A stretch of DNA of 64,000 nucleotides from JAGLGH01 sp034723595. GTDB lineage: Archaea; Nanobdellota; Nanobdellia; Woesearchaeales; JAGLGH01. Below the pieces are notes generated by a model. That model worked only from the letters and a program-made list of their open reading frames with translations, was not told where the DNA came from and did no database searches. The position numbers and the translations under genes were made by a program. The stretch lies in NCBI GenBank assembly GCA_034723595.1, contig JAYEPB010000078.1:15258-79257 (forward strand). Reading direction: 5' to 3'. Positions 51,947 through 60,900 of this stretch are shown in pieces (within the stretch, counting starts at the first letter, position 1; each line of letters opens with the position of its first letter).

Positions 51947-53444
51947 AGTAATCATATTTGATACTACTTTAAGAGATGGGGAACAGGCATCAGGATTTCA
52001 TTTATATCCTGAAGAAAAACTTGCGATAGCAAAACAATTAGCAAGATTAAGAGTTGATGTTATTGAAGCAGGCTTTGCAGCTTCATCTGATGGCGATCTT
52101 AAAGCGATATATAATATTGCAGAAGAAGTTGGTGGAAAAGATGGACCTGTAATATGTTCCCTTGCTAGGGCAAATGAAGGAGATATAGAATTAGCTGCAA
52201 GGGCATTAAGTCCAGCCTACAATAGCAGAATACATACTTTTATTGCGACAAGTGACATACATGTTGGCAACAAGTATCACAAAAATAAAGATTGGATAAT
52301 AGAACAAACAGTTAAGGCAGTTGAAAAAGCAAGAAACTATACAGATGATGTAGAGTTCTCATGTGAGGACTTTGGAAGATCTGATAAAGATTATATAGTG
52401 CAAGTTGTATCTGAAGCAATAAATGCTGGAGCAACAACAATAAATCTTCCTGATACCATAGGATGGCTAATGCCAGATGATTGTTGTGAGAAAGTAGATT
52501 ATGTAATAACTGCAGTGAGGGAAAAAGGTCTTGATGCGATTTTTTCTGTGCATAATCATAATGATCAGGGCATGGCAACAGCAGTAACAATCGCAGGAAT
52601 AAAAGCAGGAGCAAGACAGGCAGAGGTAACTATTAATGGGATTGGCGAAAGGGCAGGCAATACTGCATTAGAAGAGATTGTTGCAATACTTAAAACAAGA
52701 AAAATAGCTTATTGCAATATTGATTCAAAACTGATTGGTCCCACAAGCAGGTTGGTAAGCAAGTATACAGGGGTAGAGCCCCAGCCTAATAAAGCAATAG
52801 TAGGGAGTAATGCATTTGCTCATGAGGCAGGAATACATCAGGATGGGATGGAAAAAGATGCAAGGACTTATGAGATAATGGATCCGTGTGACTATGGTGT
52901 TGAAAGTATCATAACATTTGGTCCCAGGTCTGGAAGGCGAGCTCTGAAAGCAAAGCATGAGGAATTGGGCATAAAATTAAGTGATAATGATTTTCAGATA
53001 GCTGCGCAAAGGTTTACAGATATAGCAGATAAATTAAAATATTCAGATGATGCAGATGTAGTGAGGGCAATAAAGGGTGAAGAGATTCCTAAGTATTATG
53101 AACTTGTAAGCTATACTCCTGCAGTTAGCAAGGGTTATTCTATGGATCTTAGATTAAAGATTGGCAATGGGGTTGAAACAGTGTGTTCTGCAGGCAATGG
53201 ACAGATAGATGCAGGTATCAACGCTATCATGGAATCAGTAAACCTTGATTGCGAATTTAAATATTTTGAAGCAAACTCAAAAGGGTCTGGATCAGATGCA
53301 ATAGGTCATACTAAATTAGAGCTTACTAAAAATGGCTGGAGCGTAATAGGAAAAAGTGAAAATACAGATATGGTCACAAGCACACTTCAGGCATTTGTTG
53401 ACGGGTGTAATCGGATTAAGTATATGGAGGATTATTTTGATTAA
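51939..53444 (+). CDS. leuA: 2-isopropylmalate synthase
   Basis: 501 residues. IFDTTLRDGEQASGFHLYPEEKLAIA is the DRE-TIM N-terminal signature (metal-binding Asp), SVHNHNDQGMATA has the H-x-H metal pair, INGIGERAGNTALEEI is the family motif, and the C-terminal about 110 residues fit the leucine-sensing LeuA dimer domain (SAGNGQIDAGINAIMES). Condenses acetyl-CoA with 2-oxoisovalerate. Citramalate synthase is a possible alternative. No other leucine genes are in the window. Preceded by the leader ORFs. Confidence 0.9.
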   Translation: MGRVIIFDTTLRDGEQASGFHLYPEEKLAIAKQLARLRVDVIEAGFAASSDGDLKAIYNIAEEVGGKDGPVICSLARANEGDIELAARALSPAYNSRIHTFIATSDIHVGNKYHKNKDWIIEQTVKAVEKARNYTDDVEFSCEDFGRSDKDYIVQVVSEAINAGATTINLPDTIGWLMPDDCCEKVDYVITAVREKGLDAIFSVHNHNDQGMATAVTIAGIKAGARQAEVTINGIGERAGNTALEEIVAILKTRKIAYCNIDSKLIGPTSRLVSKYTGVEPQPNKAIVGSNAFAHEAGIHQDGMEKDARTYEIMDPCDYGVESIITFGPRSGRRALKAKHEELGIKLSDNDFQIAAQRFTDIADKLKYSDDADVVRAIKGEEIPKYYELVSYTPAVSKGYSMDLRLKIGNGVETVCSAGNGQIDAGINAIMESVNLDCEFKYFEANSKGSGSDAIGHTKLELTKNGWSVIGKSENTDMVTSTLQAFVDGCNRIKYMEDYFD

Positions 53445-53488
53445 AAGTCTGCGTAGCCAACTACCTGGGGAACGAAGGTTTCCAAGTT

Positions 53489-54565
53489 TTATATTTTTGA
53501 TTTAAGATTACTTTTTTTCAGTTCATCTTCAACATTTTTATAAAATCCTTTTGGTATTGTCTTTCCCCTCTTAGGAGGGCAACCATAATTATATACCCCT
53601 CCATATTTCCTGCGATTAGTTGAGTTTTCCCAAAGGTTTTTTATTGATTGTTTTTTTAAATCTCCTATTATTGTTTTATCATCTCCTTCACATCTCAATG
53701 CCAGGCCAGTAGATGTCAAATAAAATCCATTTGAAAGCAAAGTGCATATATGGGTGCCTGGATATGATGAGATTCCATCATAAATAATTCCTTTTTCTTT
53801 ATTATATTTATAAATCTTTGAGACTAATTCTATTTTTTCTTTTTCAGAAACATCATCCTTGATTGAACCATCAGGGAGAAGTGACCTCCCAGCGCAGGCA
53901 AGAAAAGGAATTAATGGATATATATTACGCTCTCGAAAAAAAGTATAGATCTCAAACAGTCCACTAATAGTATATTTTGTTATTGGTGCGACAATTGCAA
54001 GATGGGTAGGATTATGATTCACAAATCCTTCTTTTATGAGAATTTCTAAAGCCAGATCTTTTTTTGCCTTTAAATTTTTACGACCTGTTGATTGTTCAAC
54101 AATCTCTTCATAAAATGAATCATATCTAATCATCAAGCTAGTGTTGGTTTTTTTAAGTTTAGTTGCATTTAATCTATTTATTGTGTGACCCTGTGTAAAA
54201 ACTACTGATTTTATTCCTTCATCCTGCAGCCAGTAAAGAAAATTAAATATGCCTTTATTTTCAAATGGTTCGCCTGCACCAAGCACTCTTACACTTTTCA
54301 GGCCCAATGGTTTAGCTTCTGAAACAACTTTCTTTATCTTATTTAAATCTAAATAAGTTTGAAATTTATCCAAAGCACCATCTTTTCTAAAACACATAGG
54401 ACAGTTTAAGCTACAATCAGTTCCAAAATCTATATCTAAATGAAGTAGGCGTCCTTTAGACCTTTTTACTTCATCCCTGGATAATGACCATCCATCAAGG
54501 TCATTAATAAAATCAAAAGGCACTTTGTTTGGAAATTTTACAGGTAAATCTGGATATTGTTTCAT
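53489..54565 (-). CDS. Radical SAM protein with SPASM-like C-terminus
   Basis: 358 residues. DFGTDCSLNCPMCFRK gives the C-x3-C-x2-C cluster; VRVLGAGEPFEN is the following strand/SAM-binding segment. Near the C-terminus LRCEGDDKTIIGDLKKQSIKNLWE and YNYGCPPKRG recall SPASM/twitch domains that hold auxiliary clusters, but only a few cysteines remain. Substrate unknown. Starts within the stop of the upstream methyltransferase gene (ATGA), so the two work together, perhaps in a modification pathway. Confidence 0.85.
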   Translation of the reverse strand: MKQYPDLPVKFPNKVPFDFINDLDGWSLSRDEVKRSKGRLLHLDIDFGTDCSLNCPMCFRKDGALDKFQTYLDLNKIKKVVSEAKPLGLKSVRVLGAGEPFENKGIFNFLYWLQDEGIKSVVFTQGHTINRLNATKLKKTNTSLMIRYDSFYEEIVEQSTGRKNLKAKKDLALEILIKEGFVNHNPTHLAIVAPITKYTISGLFEIYTFFRERNIYPLIPFLACAGRSLLPDGSIKDDVSEKEKIELVSKIYKYNKEKGIIYDGISSYPGTHICTLLSNGFYLTSTGLALRCEGDDKTIIGDLKKQSIKNLWENSTNRRKYGGVYNYGCPPKRGKTIPKGFYKNVEDELKKSNLKSKI

Positions 54566-55236
54566 ATTTTTCCCCCCTCAATAGCAAGCCATAAATCCCC
54601 AATTTCTACTAATTGATTATTTGTCAATCCAACTTTATTGTAAGTTTCTTTTAATTCTTCTCCTCCAAATCTATAGAATGTTCCTTTGTTAGTGACTGTT
54701 CTATTATTGCCAATATCATAAATTGTTATACCGATTGTTGGATAGTATTTCTGGAGAAATTCTGTGGTATAATTTTCTTTATTCCAAGTAATTGTTCTGA
54801 TTTGAGATCCTGGTTTAGTAATTCTTTTCGTTTCTTTTAGCAAGGATATTCTTTCATCTAATCCTATACTACCTATTAGATTAAATGTCGAATATGTAAG
54901 ACTGAAATAATCGTCTGGAAATTTTGTATTCAATGCATCTGCGTATTTGATATTAATATTCATGAACTCTGATGTTCTCTTTAATGCTTCTGTAAGCATT
55001 TTAGAGTCATCTTCAATACCAAAAAATTGAACTGATGGAAATTTTCCTGCAAGATGATACAAAGGTCTTCCAATACCGCAGCCAATATCAATTACATTTG
55101 TGCATTCTCCATTTGCGCATTTTCCAATATTCTGTAATGCTTTTATTAAATAGTCTTTTTCTGCATCAAATGTTCTTTTTAGTTCAGGCAAAGGGTTTTG
55201 GATAGCTTCCATATAATTTTGGAAATAATTCTTCAT
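54562..55236 (-). CDS. SAM-dependent methyltransferase paired with the radical SAM gene
   Basis: 224 residues: NVIDIGCGIGRPLYHLAGKF (motif I), FFGIEDDSKML (acidic residue), KYADALNTKFPDDYFSLTYSTFNLIG (motif IV region) and WLAIEGGKI at the end. Small-molecule type by size. First gene of a two-gene operon with the radical SAM enzyme and divergent from a tandem Lrp regulator. Confidence 0.82.
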   Translation of the reverse strand: MKNYFQNYMEAIQNPLPELKRTFDAEKDYLIKALQNIGKCANGECTNVIDIGCGIGRPLYHLAGKFPSVQFFGIEDDSKMLTEALKRTSEFMNINIKYADALNTKFPDDYFSLTYSTFNLIGSIGLDERISLLKETKRITKPGSQIRTITWNKENYTTEFLQKYYPTIGITIYDIGNNRTVTNKGTFYRFGGEELKETYNKVGLTNNQLVEIGDLWLAIEGGKI

Positions 55237-55296
55237 GTGAAAGGGGTAATCTAATCAATTATGTTAAAATTTTTAATGAATTTTTGCACAAAATGG

Positions 55297-55330
55297 TAAC
55301 ATTTATATATCTCAAGAGATTTTTGTAACA
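55297..55330 (+). promoter_or_regulatory. TATA box and palindrome between the methyltransferase and Lrp genes
   Basis: GTAACATTTATATAT carries the TATA box about 27 bases before the Lrp ATG; ATCTC-AA-GAGAT (55309-55320) sits just downstream of it and could be an Lrp operator. GTAACAT recurs at the start codon (GTAACATATATGG). Confidence 0.5.
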
Positions 55331-55333
55331 TAT

Positions 55334-56296
55334 ATGGCTCTGCTGGATGTTAAAGATAGAAAAATACTGTATGAACTTGACTTCAATTCAAGAAAAACAT
55401 ATTCTGAAATTGCAAAAAAGATCAGAATGAGCAAAAGAGGAGTAGAATATAAAATTAAAAATCTTGAGAAAAAACAAATAATTTTAGGTTATGCACCAAT
55501 AATAAATATTTCAAAATTAGGTTATTTATACTGCAGAATTTTTGTTAAATTTCAGAATATTACAAAAGATAAGTTAAAGGAAATAGAACATTATATTATC
55601 ACAAATAAAAAAATTGGTTGGTCAATCAAATATTATGGAAAATATGACAATGGATTTACAATTTGGGCGAAAAATATCAGCGAATTTAAATCAATCGCAA
55701 ATGAATTTTATTCCAGATTTAGTACATATATTAAAGAAAGAACTGAATCAATAGCTACAAATGTTTTCTTTTATAAAAATAGATATTTGTTAAAAGATGA
55801 TTGTATGGATTATCTTGAGTTAATTGAAACAGAAGAGAAAAGAAATCTTGATAATCTTGACAAAAACATATTGATAGCTCTTTCAAAGAATCCTCGAATT
55901 TCACAAATAGAAATATCAAGAATCTTAAATGTATCTATAAAGACAGTTTCAAGCAGATTAAAGAAATTGATAAAGGAAAATATTTTATTAGGTACAAGAC
56001 CAACAATAAATCATGAACTCTTAGGATACACATATTATAAAATTTTTATGAACTTAGTTAATTTTAATCCACAGAGAATAAAACAATTTGAATCATATAT
56101 TGCTTCAAATCATCGGACAATATATATAATAAAAGCAATGGGGACCTGTGATTTAGATATAGAGATTATGGTTGAGTCAAATAAAGAATTAGTCCATTTT
56201 ATTGAAGATTTACAGAATAAATTCCCAACTTTAATAAAAGATTATCAAACAATGCTATTAACAGATACAGTAAAAATAACTTATTTGCCTTTTTGA
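55334..56296 (+). CDS. Tandem-duplicated Lrp/AsnC regulator
   Basis: 320 residues, same plan as the 28102 protein: HTH (DVKDRKILYELDFNSRKTYSEIAKKIRMSKRGVEYKIKNLEKK), RAM domain, second HTH from about residue 178 (DKNILIALSKNPRISQIEISRILNVSIKTVSSRLKKLIKEN) and second RAM. A pre-formed dimer in one chain. Divergent from the radical SAM/methyltransferase operon, its probable target along with itself. Leaderless by its TATA box. Confidence 0.85.
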   Translation: MALLDVKDRKILYELDFNSRKTYSEIAKKIRMSKRGVEYKIKNLEKKQIILGYAPIINISKLGYLYCRIFVKFQNITKDKLKEIEHYIITNKKIGWSIKYYGKYDNGFTIWAKNISEFKSIANEFYSRFSTYIKERTESIATNVFFYKNRYLLKDDCMDYLELIETEEKRNLDNLDKNILIALSKNPRISQIEISRILNVSIKTVSSRLKKLIKENILLGTRPTINHELLGYTYYKIFMNLVNFNPQRIKQFESYIASNHRTIYIIKAMGTCDLDIEIMVESNKELVHFIEDLQNKFPTLIKDYQTMLLTDTVKITYLPF

Positions 56297-56326
56297 CAGG
56301 ATATATTATCAATAATTTGATTTAAA

Positions 56327-57799
56327 ATGGCGTTACTAACAAAATCTAAATACATTGCAGGTCTTCAGTGTCCAAAGCTATTATGGTTCTTGATTAATGA
56401 TAAGGGCAAGGTTCCTGAGCCTTTAAGAGAGGCTCAATATAGGATGGATGTTGGGACAGAGGTAGGAGTTCTTGCTATAAAATTATTTCCTGGTGGGGTA
56501 AGCATTCCAACTAATGATTTTAAGGCAAACTTGAATATTACGAAAGAGAATTTATCAAAAAATATGCCTCTTTTTGAGGCTGGAATCTTGGCTAATAATT
56601 GTTTTTCAAGAATTGATATACTAAAACCAAACAAAGATGGTTCTTTTGATATTATTGAGGTTAAATCTGGCACTAAAGTTAAAGAAGAGAATATCCATGA
56701 TGTATCTTTTCAGAAATATTGTTGTGAGATGGCAGGATTAAAGATTGCCAGGTGTTCTTTATGTTTTATAAATAATCAGTATGTCAGAGAAAAGGAATTA
56801 AATATTAATGAATTATTCACAATTCAGGATATTACTGCTGAAGTTGTTCAAGCGCAACAAGGTATTCAAGAACGAATTGATGAGTTCTTTAATATTATTA
56901 AATCTCCAAATTTACCTTCAGTTTCAATAGGAAGACATTGTAATTCTCCTTATTCTTGTAATTTAATGGATGAATGTTGGGGATTCTTGCCAAAGAATAA
57001 TGTCTTCACATTATATATGGGGGGAAAGAAAAGCATTGAACTATTCAGTAAAGATATTCATAGTATTGCAGATATTCCTGATGATTTTAAACTAACAAAT
57101 AATCAGGGGATTCAGAGGAAATGTGAACAAACAGGTGAGGTTCATATACAGCCTTTTGAGATTAAACAATTCCTGAACACTTTAATTTATCCACTTTATC
57201 ATCTGGATTTTGAAACATTTTCACCTGCTATTCCAAGATATGATTATTCAAGACCTTATCAAAAAATACCTTTCCAGTTTTCACTGCATATTGAACAAGA
57301 AGATGGTTCAACAGAGCACATATCCTTTTTAGCTGAGGGTAAAGAAGACCCAAGACCTGCATTTTTAGCCAGATTAAAAGAGGTTATGGGAACACAAGGA
57401 AGTGTTGTAGTCTATAATCAAGCCTTTGAAAAATGGGTGTTAAATACTCTGGCAAGAGACTTTCCAGAATACAAAGGTTGGGTAAATGAAATATTGCTAA
57501 GAGTAGCAGATCTTTTAATCCCTTTCAGAAGCTTTAATTATTATCATCCAAGCCAGCAGGGAAGCGCATCTCTTAAAAAAGTCCTTCCAGCACTTACAGG
57601 AGAAAGCTATGAAGGAATGGAAATCGCAGATGGAGGAGATGCAAGTCTGAGATATGAGGAAATAACCTTTGGTGATATAGCTGAAGAAGAAAGAGCAAAA
57701 GTTAGAGAAAATCTTGAGAAATATTGTGAACTTGATACTTGGGCAGAAGTGGTTATTATAAGAAAATTAAAGGAAATTGTCGGAAATAGTAACATTTAA
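56327..57799 (+). CDS. PD-(D/E)XK nuclease-like plus DEDD exonuclease-like protein (DUF2779 type)
   Basis: 490 residues. The N-terminal half resembles Cas4/RecB-type nucleases: RIDILKPNKDGSFDIIEVKSGTKV gives the D-x-ExK core, and cysteines CYCxxM-type CNSPYSCNLMDECWGF fit the cluster region. The C-terminal half is a DEDD exonuclease: LYHLDFETFSPAIP, VVYNQAFEKWVLNTLA and KYCELDTWAEVVIIRKL. Together these match DUF2779 proteins. Roles in defence or repair are known only for relatives. It follows the Lrp gene by 30 bases. Confidence 0.8.
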   Translation: MALLTKSKYIAGLQCPKLLWFLINDKGKVPEPLREAQYRMDVGTEVGVLAIKLFPGGVSIPTNDFKANLNITKENLSKNMPLFEAGILANNCFSRIDILKPNKDGSFDIIEVKSGTKVKEENIHDVSFQKYCCEMAGLKIARCSLCFINNQYVREKELNINELFTIQDITAEVVQAQQGIQERIDEFFNIIKSPNLPSVSIGRHCNSPYSCNLMDECWGFLPKNNVFTLYMGGKKSIELFSKDIHSIADIPDDFKLTNNQGIQRKCEQTGEVHIQPFEIKQFLNTLIYPLYHLDFETFSPAIPRYDYSRPYQKIPFQFSLHIEQEDGSTEHISFLAEGKEDPRPAFLARLKEVMGTQGSVVVYNQAFEKWVLNTLARDFPEYKGWVNEILLRVADLLIPFRSFNYYHPSQQGSASLKKVLPALTGESYEGMEIADGGDASLRYEEITFGDIAEEERAKVRENLEKYCELDTWAEVVIIRKLKEIVGNSNI

Positions 57800-58107
57800 A
57801 TTCTCAGTTCTGATTTCAAATTTAGGATAAATAACTTTTGAGGTAAAAAGTTAATCTCTTATTTGCGAATGAAAGTGAGACATAAGTGAGCCATAGGGTT
57901 TAATACCCAGACCATTATAGGTTGGGGGAATAGTTCATTTATTGCAGGGAAAATAACATAATTCCTTATATGGCATCATTTATTCCTGCTGGAAAAACTG
58001 CTGCTAGGACAGACAATAAAGTTAGCAGGAAAATCTTGTTCTTTGAAGATAGAAAAAGTAGAATCTATTGCAAGAATTGATGTATGGCTATTTTTTTAAA
58101 GAAAAAA
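57800..58107. other. Intergenic stretch with a doubtful 36-residue ORF
   Basis: About 300 bases without a clear gene. An ATG at 57970 (just after the TATA-like CCTTATATGG) opens a 36-residue basic frame (MASFIPAGKTAARTDNKVSR, RKILFFEDRKSRIYCKN, stop at 58080) that might be a tiny protein. The rest shows no repeats or structure that I can support. Confidence 0.3.
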
Positions 58108-58112
58108 TAGCC
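58086..58112 (-). terminator. Hairpin with T/A runs after tRNA-Gln
   Basis: GGCTATTTTTT-TAAAG-AAAAAATAGCC is an 11-bp perfect stem overlapping the tRNA 3' end; the minus-strand T6 directly after the discriminator base is a normal archaeal terminator. Confidence 0.6.
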
Positions 58113-58226
58113 CCGCTCGGAAATACGTGTGATGTCTGAGACTGAGTATTTTGCTCATACAAAACATTTCGAACCGAGGTCCCAGGACCCAAAATCCTAG
58201 ATGATTGGCCACTACACTACGGGGCT
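58108..58226 (-). tRNA. tRNA-Gln (UUG) with a 46-nt insertion in the T-loop
   Basis: Acceptor AGCCCCG (58226-58220) pairs with CGGGGCT (58115-58109), discriminator A at 58108, no CCA. The D-arm is GTGT-AGTGGCCA. The anticodon stem TAGGA/TCCTG encloses TTTTGGG, giving anticodon TTG (Gln). The T-stem CTCGG/CCGAG starts its loop TTCGAA at 58173-58168; 47 bases then intervene before CCGAG (58120), one of which completes the loop. The insertion contains TGAG-CAAAATA-CTCA. A non-canonical archaeal intron is the best reading. A TTTATAAATA box lies about 28 bases upstream. Confidence 0.85.
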
Positions 58227-58254
58227 ATGTAAGTTAGTAGGAAGAAAGGATTAT

Positions 58255-59067
58255 TTATAAAGTTTTCCAAAACTTAAGAGCTTCTTCTTCAATAAAGTGA
58301 AGCTTGGCAGGGATGATTAGGCAGTGTAGAGGTTCTCCAAAATCTGTTTCAATAAGTTCTTTTGCTTTTCCTGAAATGATTGTTGGGTTCTCAGAGCTAA
58401 GTCTTGCGCATCCGATGCATAATGTTTCTGATGTGAATATATTTTCCCCTTGCATCTGCTCAATGTCAATCATATAGTCTATTGCTTCATTTATTCTCAT
58501 GAATCTTGGCTTCTGAATCTTGTTGATTCCTTTTTTTAGGTCTTCAGAAGAAGGTTCTGCTACTTTTATGTCAAGAAGGCATAATGTATGAAGGTTCATC
58601 TTTTGATTTTCCCTGAGCACATCATAAGGGGTATGAGGCATCCAATTCTCTTGCGGAAATACAATTGATGTTGTTTTGCCGAACTTGTAAAGCTCTAAGC
58701 CTGTGATGCCTACTGCATTGAGTATTGAGGCATTGTTTATCACTTTCACTTCAATGCTGTCTTTTTTTGCCCTAATCATGAGGTCTGTATGGGTTGTTGC
58801 GCCAAATACATCTCCGACTACAAGGAAGGCTGTATCATCCATTTCAGCATCTTTTAGGATTGTATCTTCAGCTTTTGATTCAACCATATCCCTGTCTGCT
58901 ATTATGACCTTTTTGCCATAAAGCTCTTCAAGCTTCTTTATGTCGCAATGAAGAATTGAAGTATATTTCTCAAGATAGATTGTTTTACATTTTTTTACAG
59001 CTTCCAGTCCTTTAAGCGAAATATCTTTTTCATCATTCAGCCCGAGTCCTATCATATATAATGTCAT
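58255..59067 (-). CDS. dphB: Diphthine synthase
   Basis: 270 residues: MTLYMIGLGLNDEKDISLKGLEAVKKCKTIYLEKYTS is the Dph5/DphB N-terminus, followed by LVVGDVFGATTHTDLMIRAK and NNASILNAVGITGLELYKFGKTTSIVF, all classic tetrapyrrole-methylase-fold motifs of this enzyme. It methylates the modified histidine of elongation factor 2 in diphthamide synthesis, an archaeal/eukaryotic trait. A TATA box for the tRNA-Gln overlaps its 3' end. Confidence 0.95.
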   Translation of the reverse strand: MTLYMIGLGLNDEKDISLKGLEAVKKCKTIYLEKYTSILHCDIKKLEELYGKKVIIADRDMVESKAEDTILKDAEMDDTAFLVVGDVFGATTHTDLMIRAKKDSIEVKVINNASILNAVGITGLELYKFGKTTSIVFPQENWMPHTPYDVLRENQKMNLHTLCLLDIKVAEPSSEDLKKGINKIQKPRFMRINEAIDYMIDIEQMQGENIFTSETLCIGCARLSSENPTIISGKAKELIETDFGEPLHCLIIPAKLHFIEEEALKFWKTL

Positions 59068-59142
59068 ATAGTGGAGTAGAATGCGATTTCTTATAAAAAT
59101 GTTCGTAAATCTTATAAATCGTGTAATGATTTAGATTTCTAA

Positions 59143-59316
59143 AATGGACTTAGGGATAATGTTAATCCCCTGATTGCAATGTGCTTGTGGGATTCAGATA
59201 GGCTTGATCTTATAAGATATTTAGAATTTGTGCCGAGTATAAAAACAGAATATCTTAATACAAATTTAGCAAAATCATATGCAAATACTCCTGAGCATAA
59301 GCAGAGATATGATTAA
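59143..59316 (+). pseudogene. C-terminal remnant of an HD-type hydrolase-like gene
   Basis: An open frame with no proper start encodes about 57 residues: NPLIAMCLWDSDRLDLIRYLEFVPSIKTEYLNTNLAKSYANTPEHKQRYD and a stop. The D-x-DRLDL pattern recalls the C-terminus of archaeal HD-superfamily phosphohydrolases. The upstream part is missing. It overlaps the end of the convergent GGDEF gene by 4 bases. Confidence 0.4.
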
Positions 59317-60836
59317 TCATAAGCCACTATTTGATTTCTCCCTCTTGCTTTAGCAGAATAGAGGCGTTCATCTGCTTTTTTTATTAGCATATTAATTATT
59401 TTCTTTGGTTTATAATTTTTTGGAAGGTCTTTTCTTATATCTTGCGGATACATTACCATTCCGATGCTTATAGTGATTTCTGAAATTTTTTCTTTGACTG
59501 TATATTTTGGGTTTATATCCTCATTCATAAGCATTTGAGATTTTATTTGAGTAATGCTTCTGAATTTCTCAACCATTTTCATCGCAGTTCTTTTATTGGT
59601 ATTGTTCAATAAAACAATAAATTCTTCTCCTCCCCATCTTATTGTCAGGTCAGAATCTCTCTTTGATATAGACTTTATATACCCTGCAACTTCTTTAAGG
59701 ACAATGTCTCCTATGTCATGACCGTATGTATCATTAAATCTCTTAAAAAAATCTATATCTATAATAAGAAGCGAGAAAGATATGGGTATATTGCTGCGTA
59801 TTTCATAGTCTAGGATTTTTTTGACTTCTTTTTTAAAGTAATGGCGGTTATTTAATTGCGTAAGTTCATCTATAAATGCAAATTTCGCAAGGGATTTAAT
59901 CTTAAAACTTTTTTTCTCTTCTGCTATGCTTGAGGAATATAGTCCTTTATCTAGAAATTTTTTCACGTTTTCTGAGAGCATGCCTGATTTAATGAGTGAT
60001 GAATAATAAAATGTGTATTCTTCAGGTTTATTGAATGTTTGTATATCCTGCTTGACATCTTTGATTGTAACACCTTTTTTTTCAGAAAGGCGTTTTCCTA
60101 ATCTGGATGCACGCCGTGTACCTTTGATAAGTCTATACAGTGAATCGTGAATCAAATCTTTTTCTGATTTTAGTAATCTTCTTATATTTTTATGACAATT
60201 GTTTAAGTTGAAATCCCAGCTATCAATATCTGTAGGAATAATCTCATCTTCGCTTATTTTTTGCTGCATCTCGCTTAATAGTTCAAGCTCTGCTTCAATA
60301 TTCTCGGATTGTGCATTAAGAATTTTTTTAAAATCTTTAATCCTTTTTTTAAATTCAGTAATAAGGTCTGTTTCTTTTTTATCAACAGCAAGAATCTTTT
60401 TTAATTGTTCGGTAATCCTCTTTGCAGCTCCTGTGCCAGTCTCTTTAAAAGATTCATATAACTGCACTTCCTTATTGATCTCATCCTGGATTATTAACAT
60501 ATCCTTTTCTGGAAGATTTTCCAAAGATTCTGGAAGTTTTAGAGAATAAAATGCAGTATGGATTGCTGATGCTAATTGTTCTATGTGCTTAAGAACAGAT
60601 TCTCTTGTAGATTCTGATTTTCCAATAGATGCTAATTCTTCTTTAGATTTAAATTTCTTGTGTTTTAATTCTTCTATTGTTTTTAAATTGGCTAGGTCTT
60701 TTGTGATTTTTCTGACTAATATCTTATGGTCGTAAAGGATTCCTATTCGACGCTCAAAATCAACAAGAGTCTCTTTTTCTTCCTTTGTAAGCTTTTGCAG
60801 AGTTGAAAAAGCCTGTTGGATTGTTTTTATGCTCAC
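59313..60836 (-). CDS. GGDEF-domain protein (putative diguanylate cyclase)
   Basis: 507 residues from GTG 60836 (AAGAGG upstream). About the first 330 residues are helical, coiled-coil-like sensor sequence without membrane helices; the last about 165 are a GGDEF domain: FIDELTQLNNRHYFKKE, LLIIDIDFFKRFNDTYGHDIGDIVLKEVA, LTIRWGGEEFIVLL (GGEEF, active form) and ITISIGMVMYP. The family makes cyclic-di-GMP from GTP. GGDEF proteins are rare in archaea, so lateral gain from bacteria is likely. No EAL/HD-GYP or PilZ gene is nearby. Confidence 0.9.
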   Translation of the reverse strand: MSIKTIQQAFSTLQKLTKEEKETLVDFERRIGILYDHKILVRKITKDLANLKTIEELKHKKFKSKEELASIGKSESTRESVLKHIEQLASAIHTAFYSLKLPESLENLPEKDMLIIQDEINKEVQLYESFKETGTGAAKRITEQLKKILAVDKKETDLITEFKKRIKDFKKILNAQSENIEAELELLSEMQQKISEDEIIPTDIDSWDFNLNNCHKNIRRLLKSEKDLIHDSLYRLIKGTRRASRLGKRLSEKKGVTIKDVKQDIQTFNKPEEYTFYYSSLIKSGMLSENVKKFLDKGLYSSSIAEEKKSFKIKSLAKFAFIDELTQLNNRHYFKKEVKKILDYEIRSNIPISFSLLIIDIDFFKRFNDTYGHDIGDIVLKEVAGYIKSISKRDSDLTIRWGGEEFIVLLNNTNKRTAMKMVEKFRSITQIKSQMLMNEDINPKYTVKEKISEITISIGMVMYPQDIRKDLPKNYKPKKIINMLIKKADERLYSAKARGRNQIVAYD

Positions 60837-60900
60837 CTGAAACCTCTTAAAAATATGTATAATATTACCTAGAAAATCACTTATATATAAATAGTTTGAT

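Noticed and set aside
51871..51951. 26-residue ORF from ATG 51871
   Set aside because: It has no ribosome site; the ATG at 51884 is preceded by GGAGG at good spacing.
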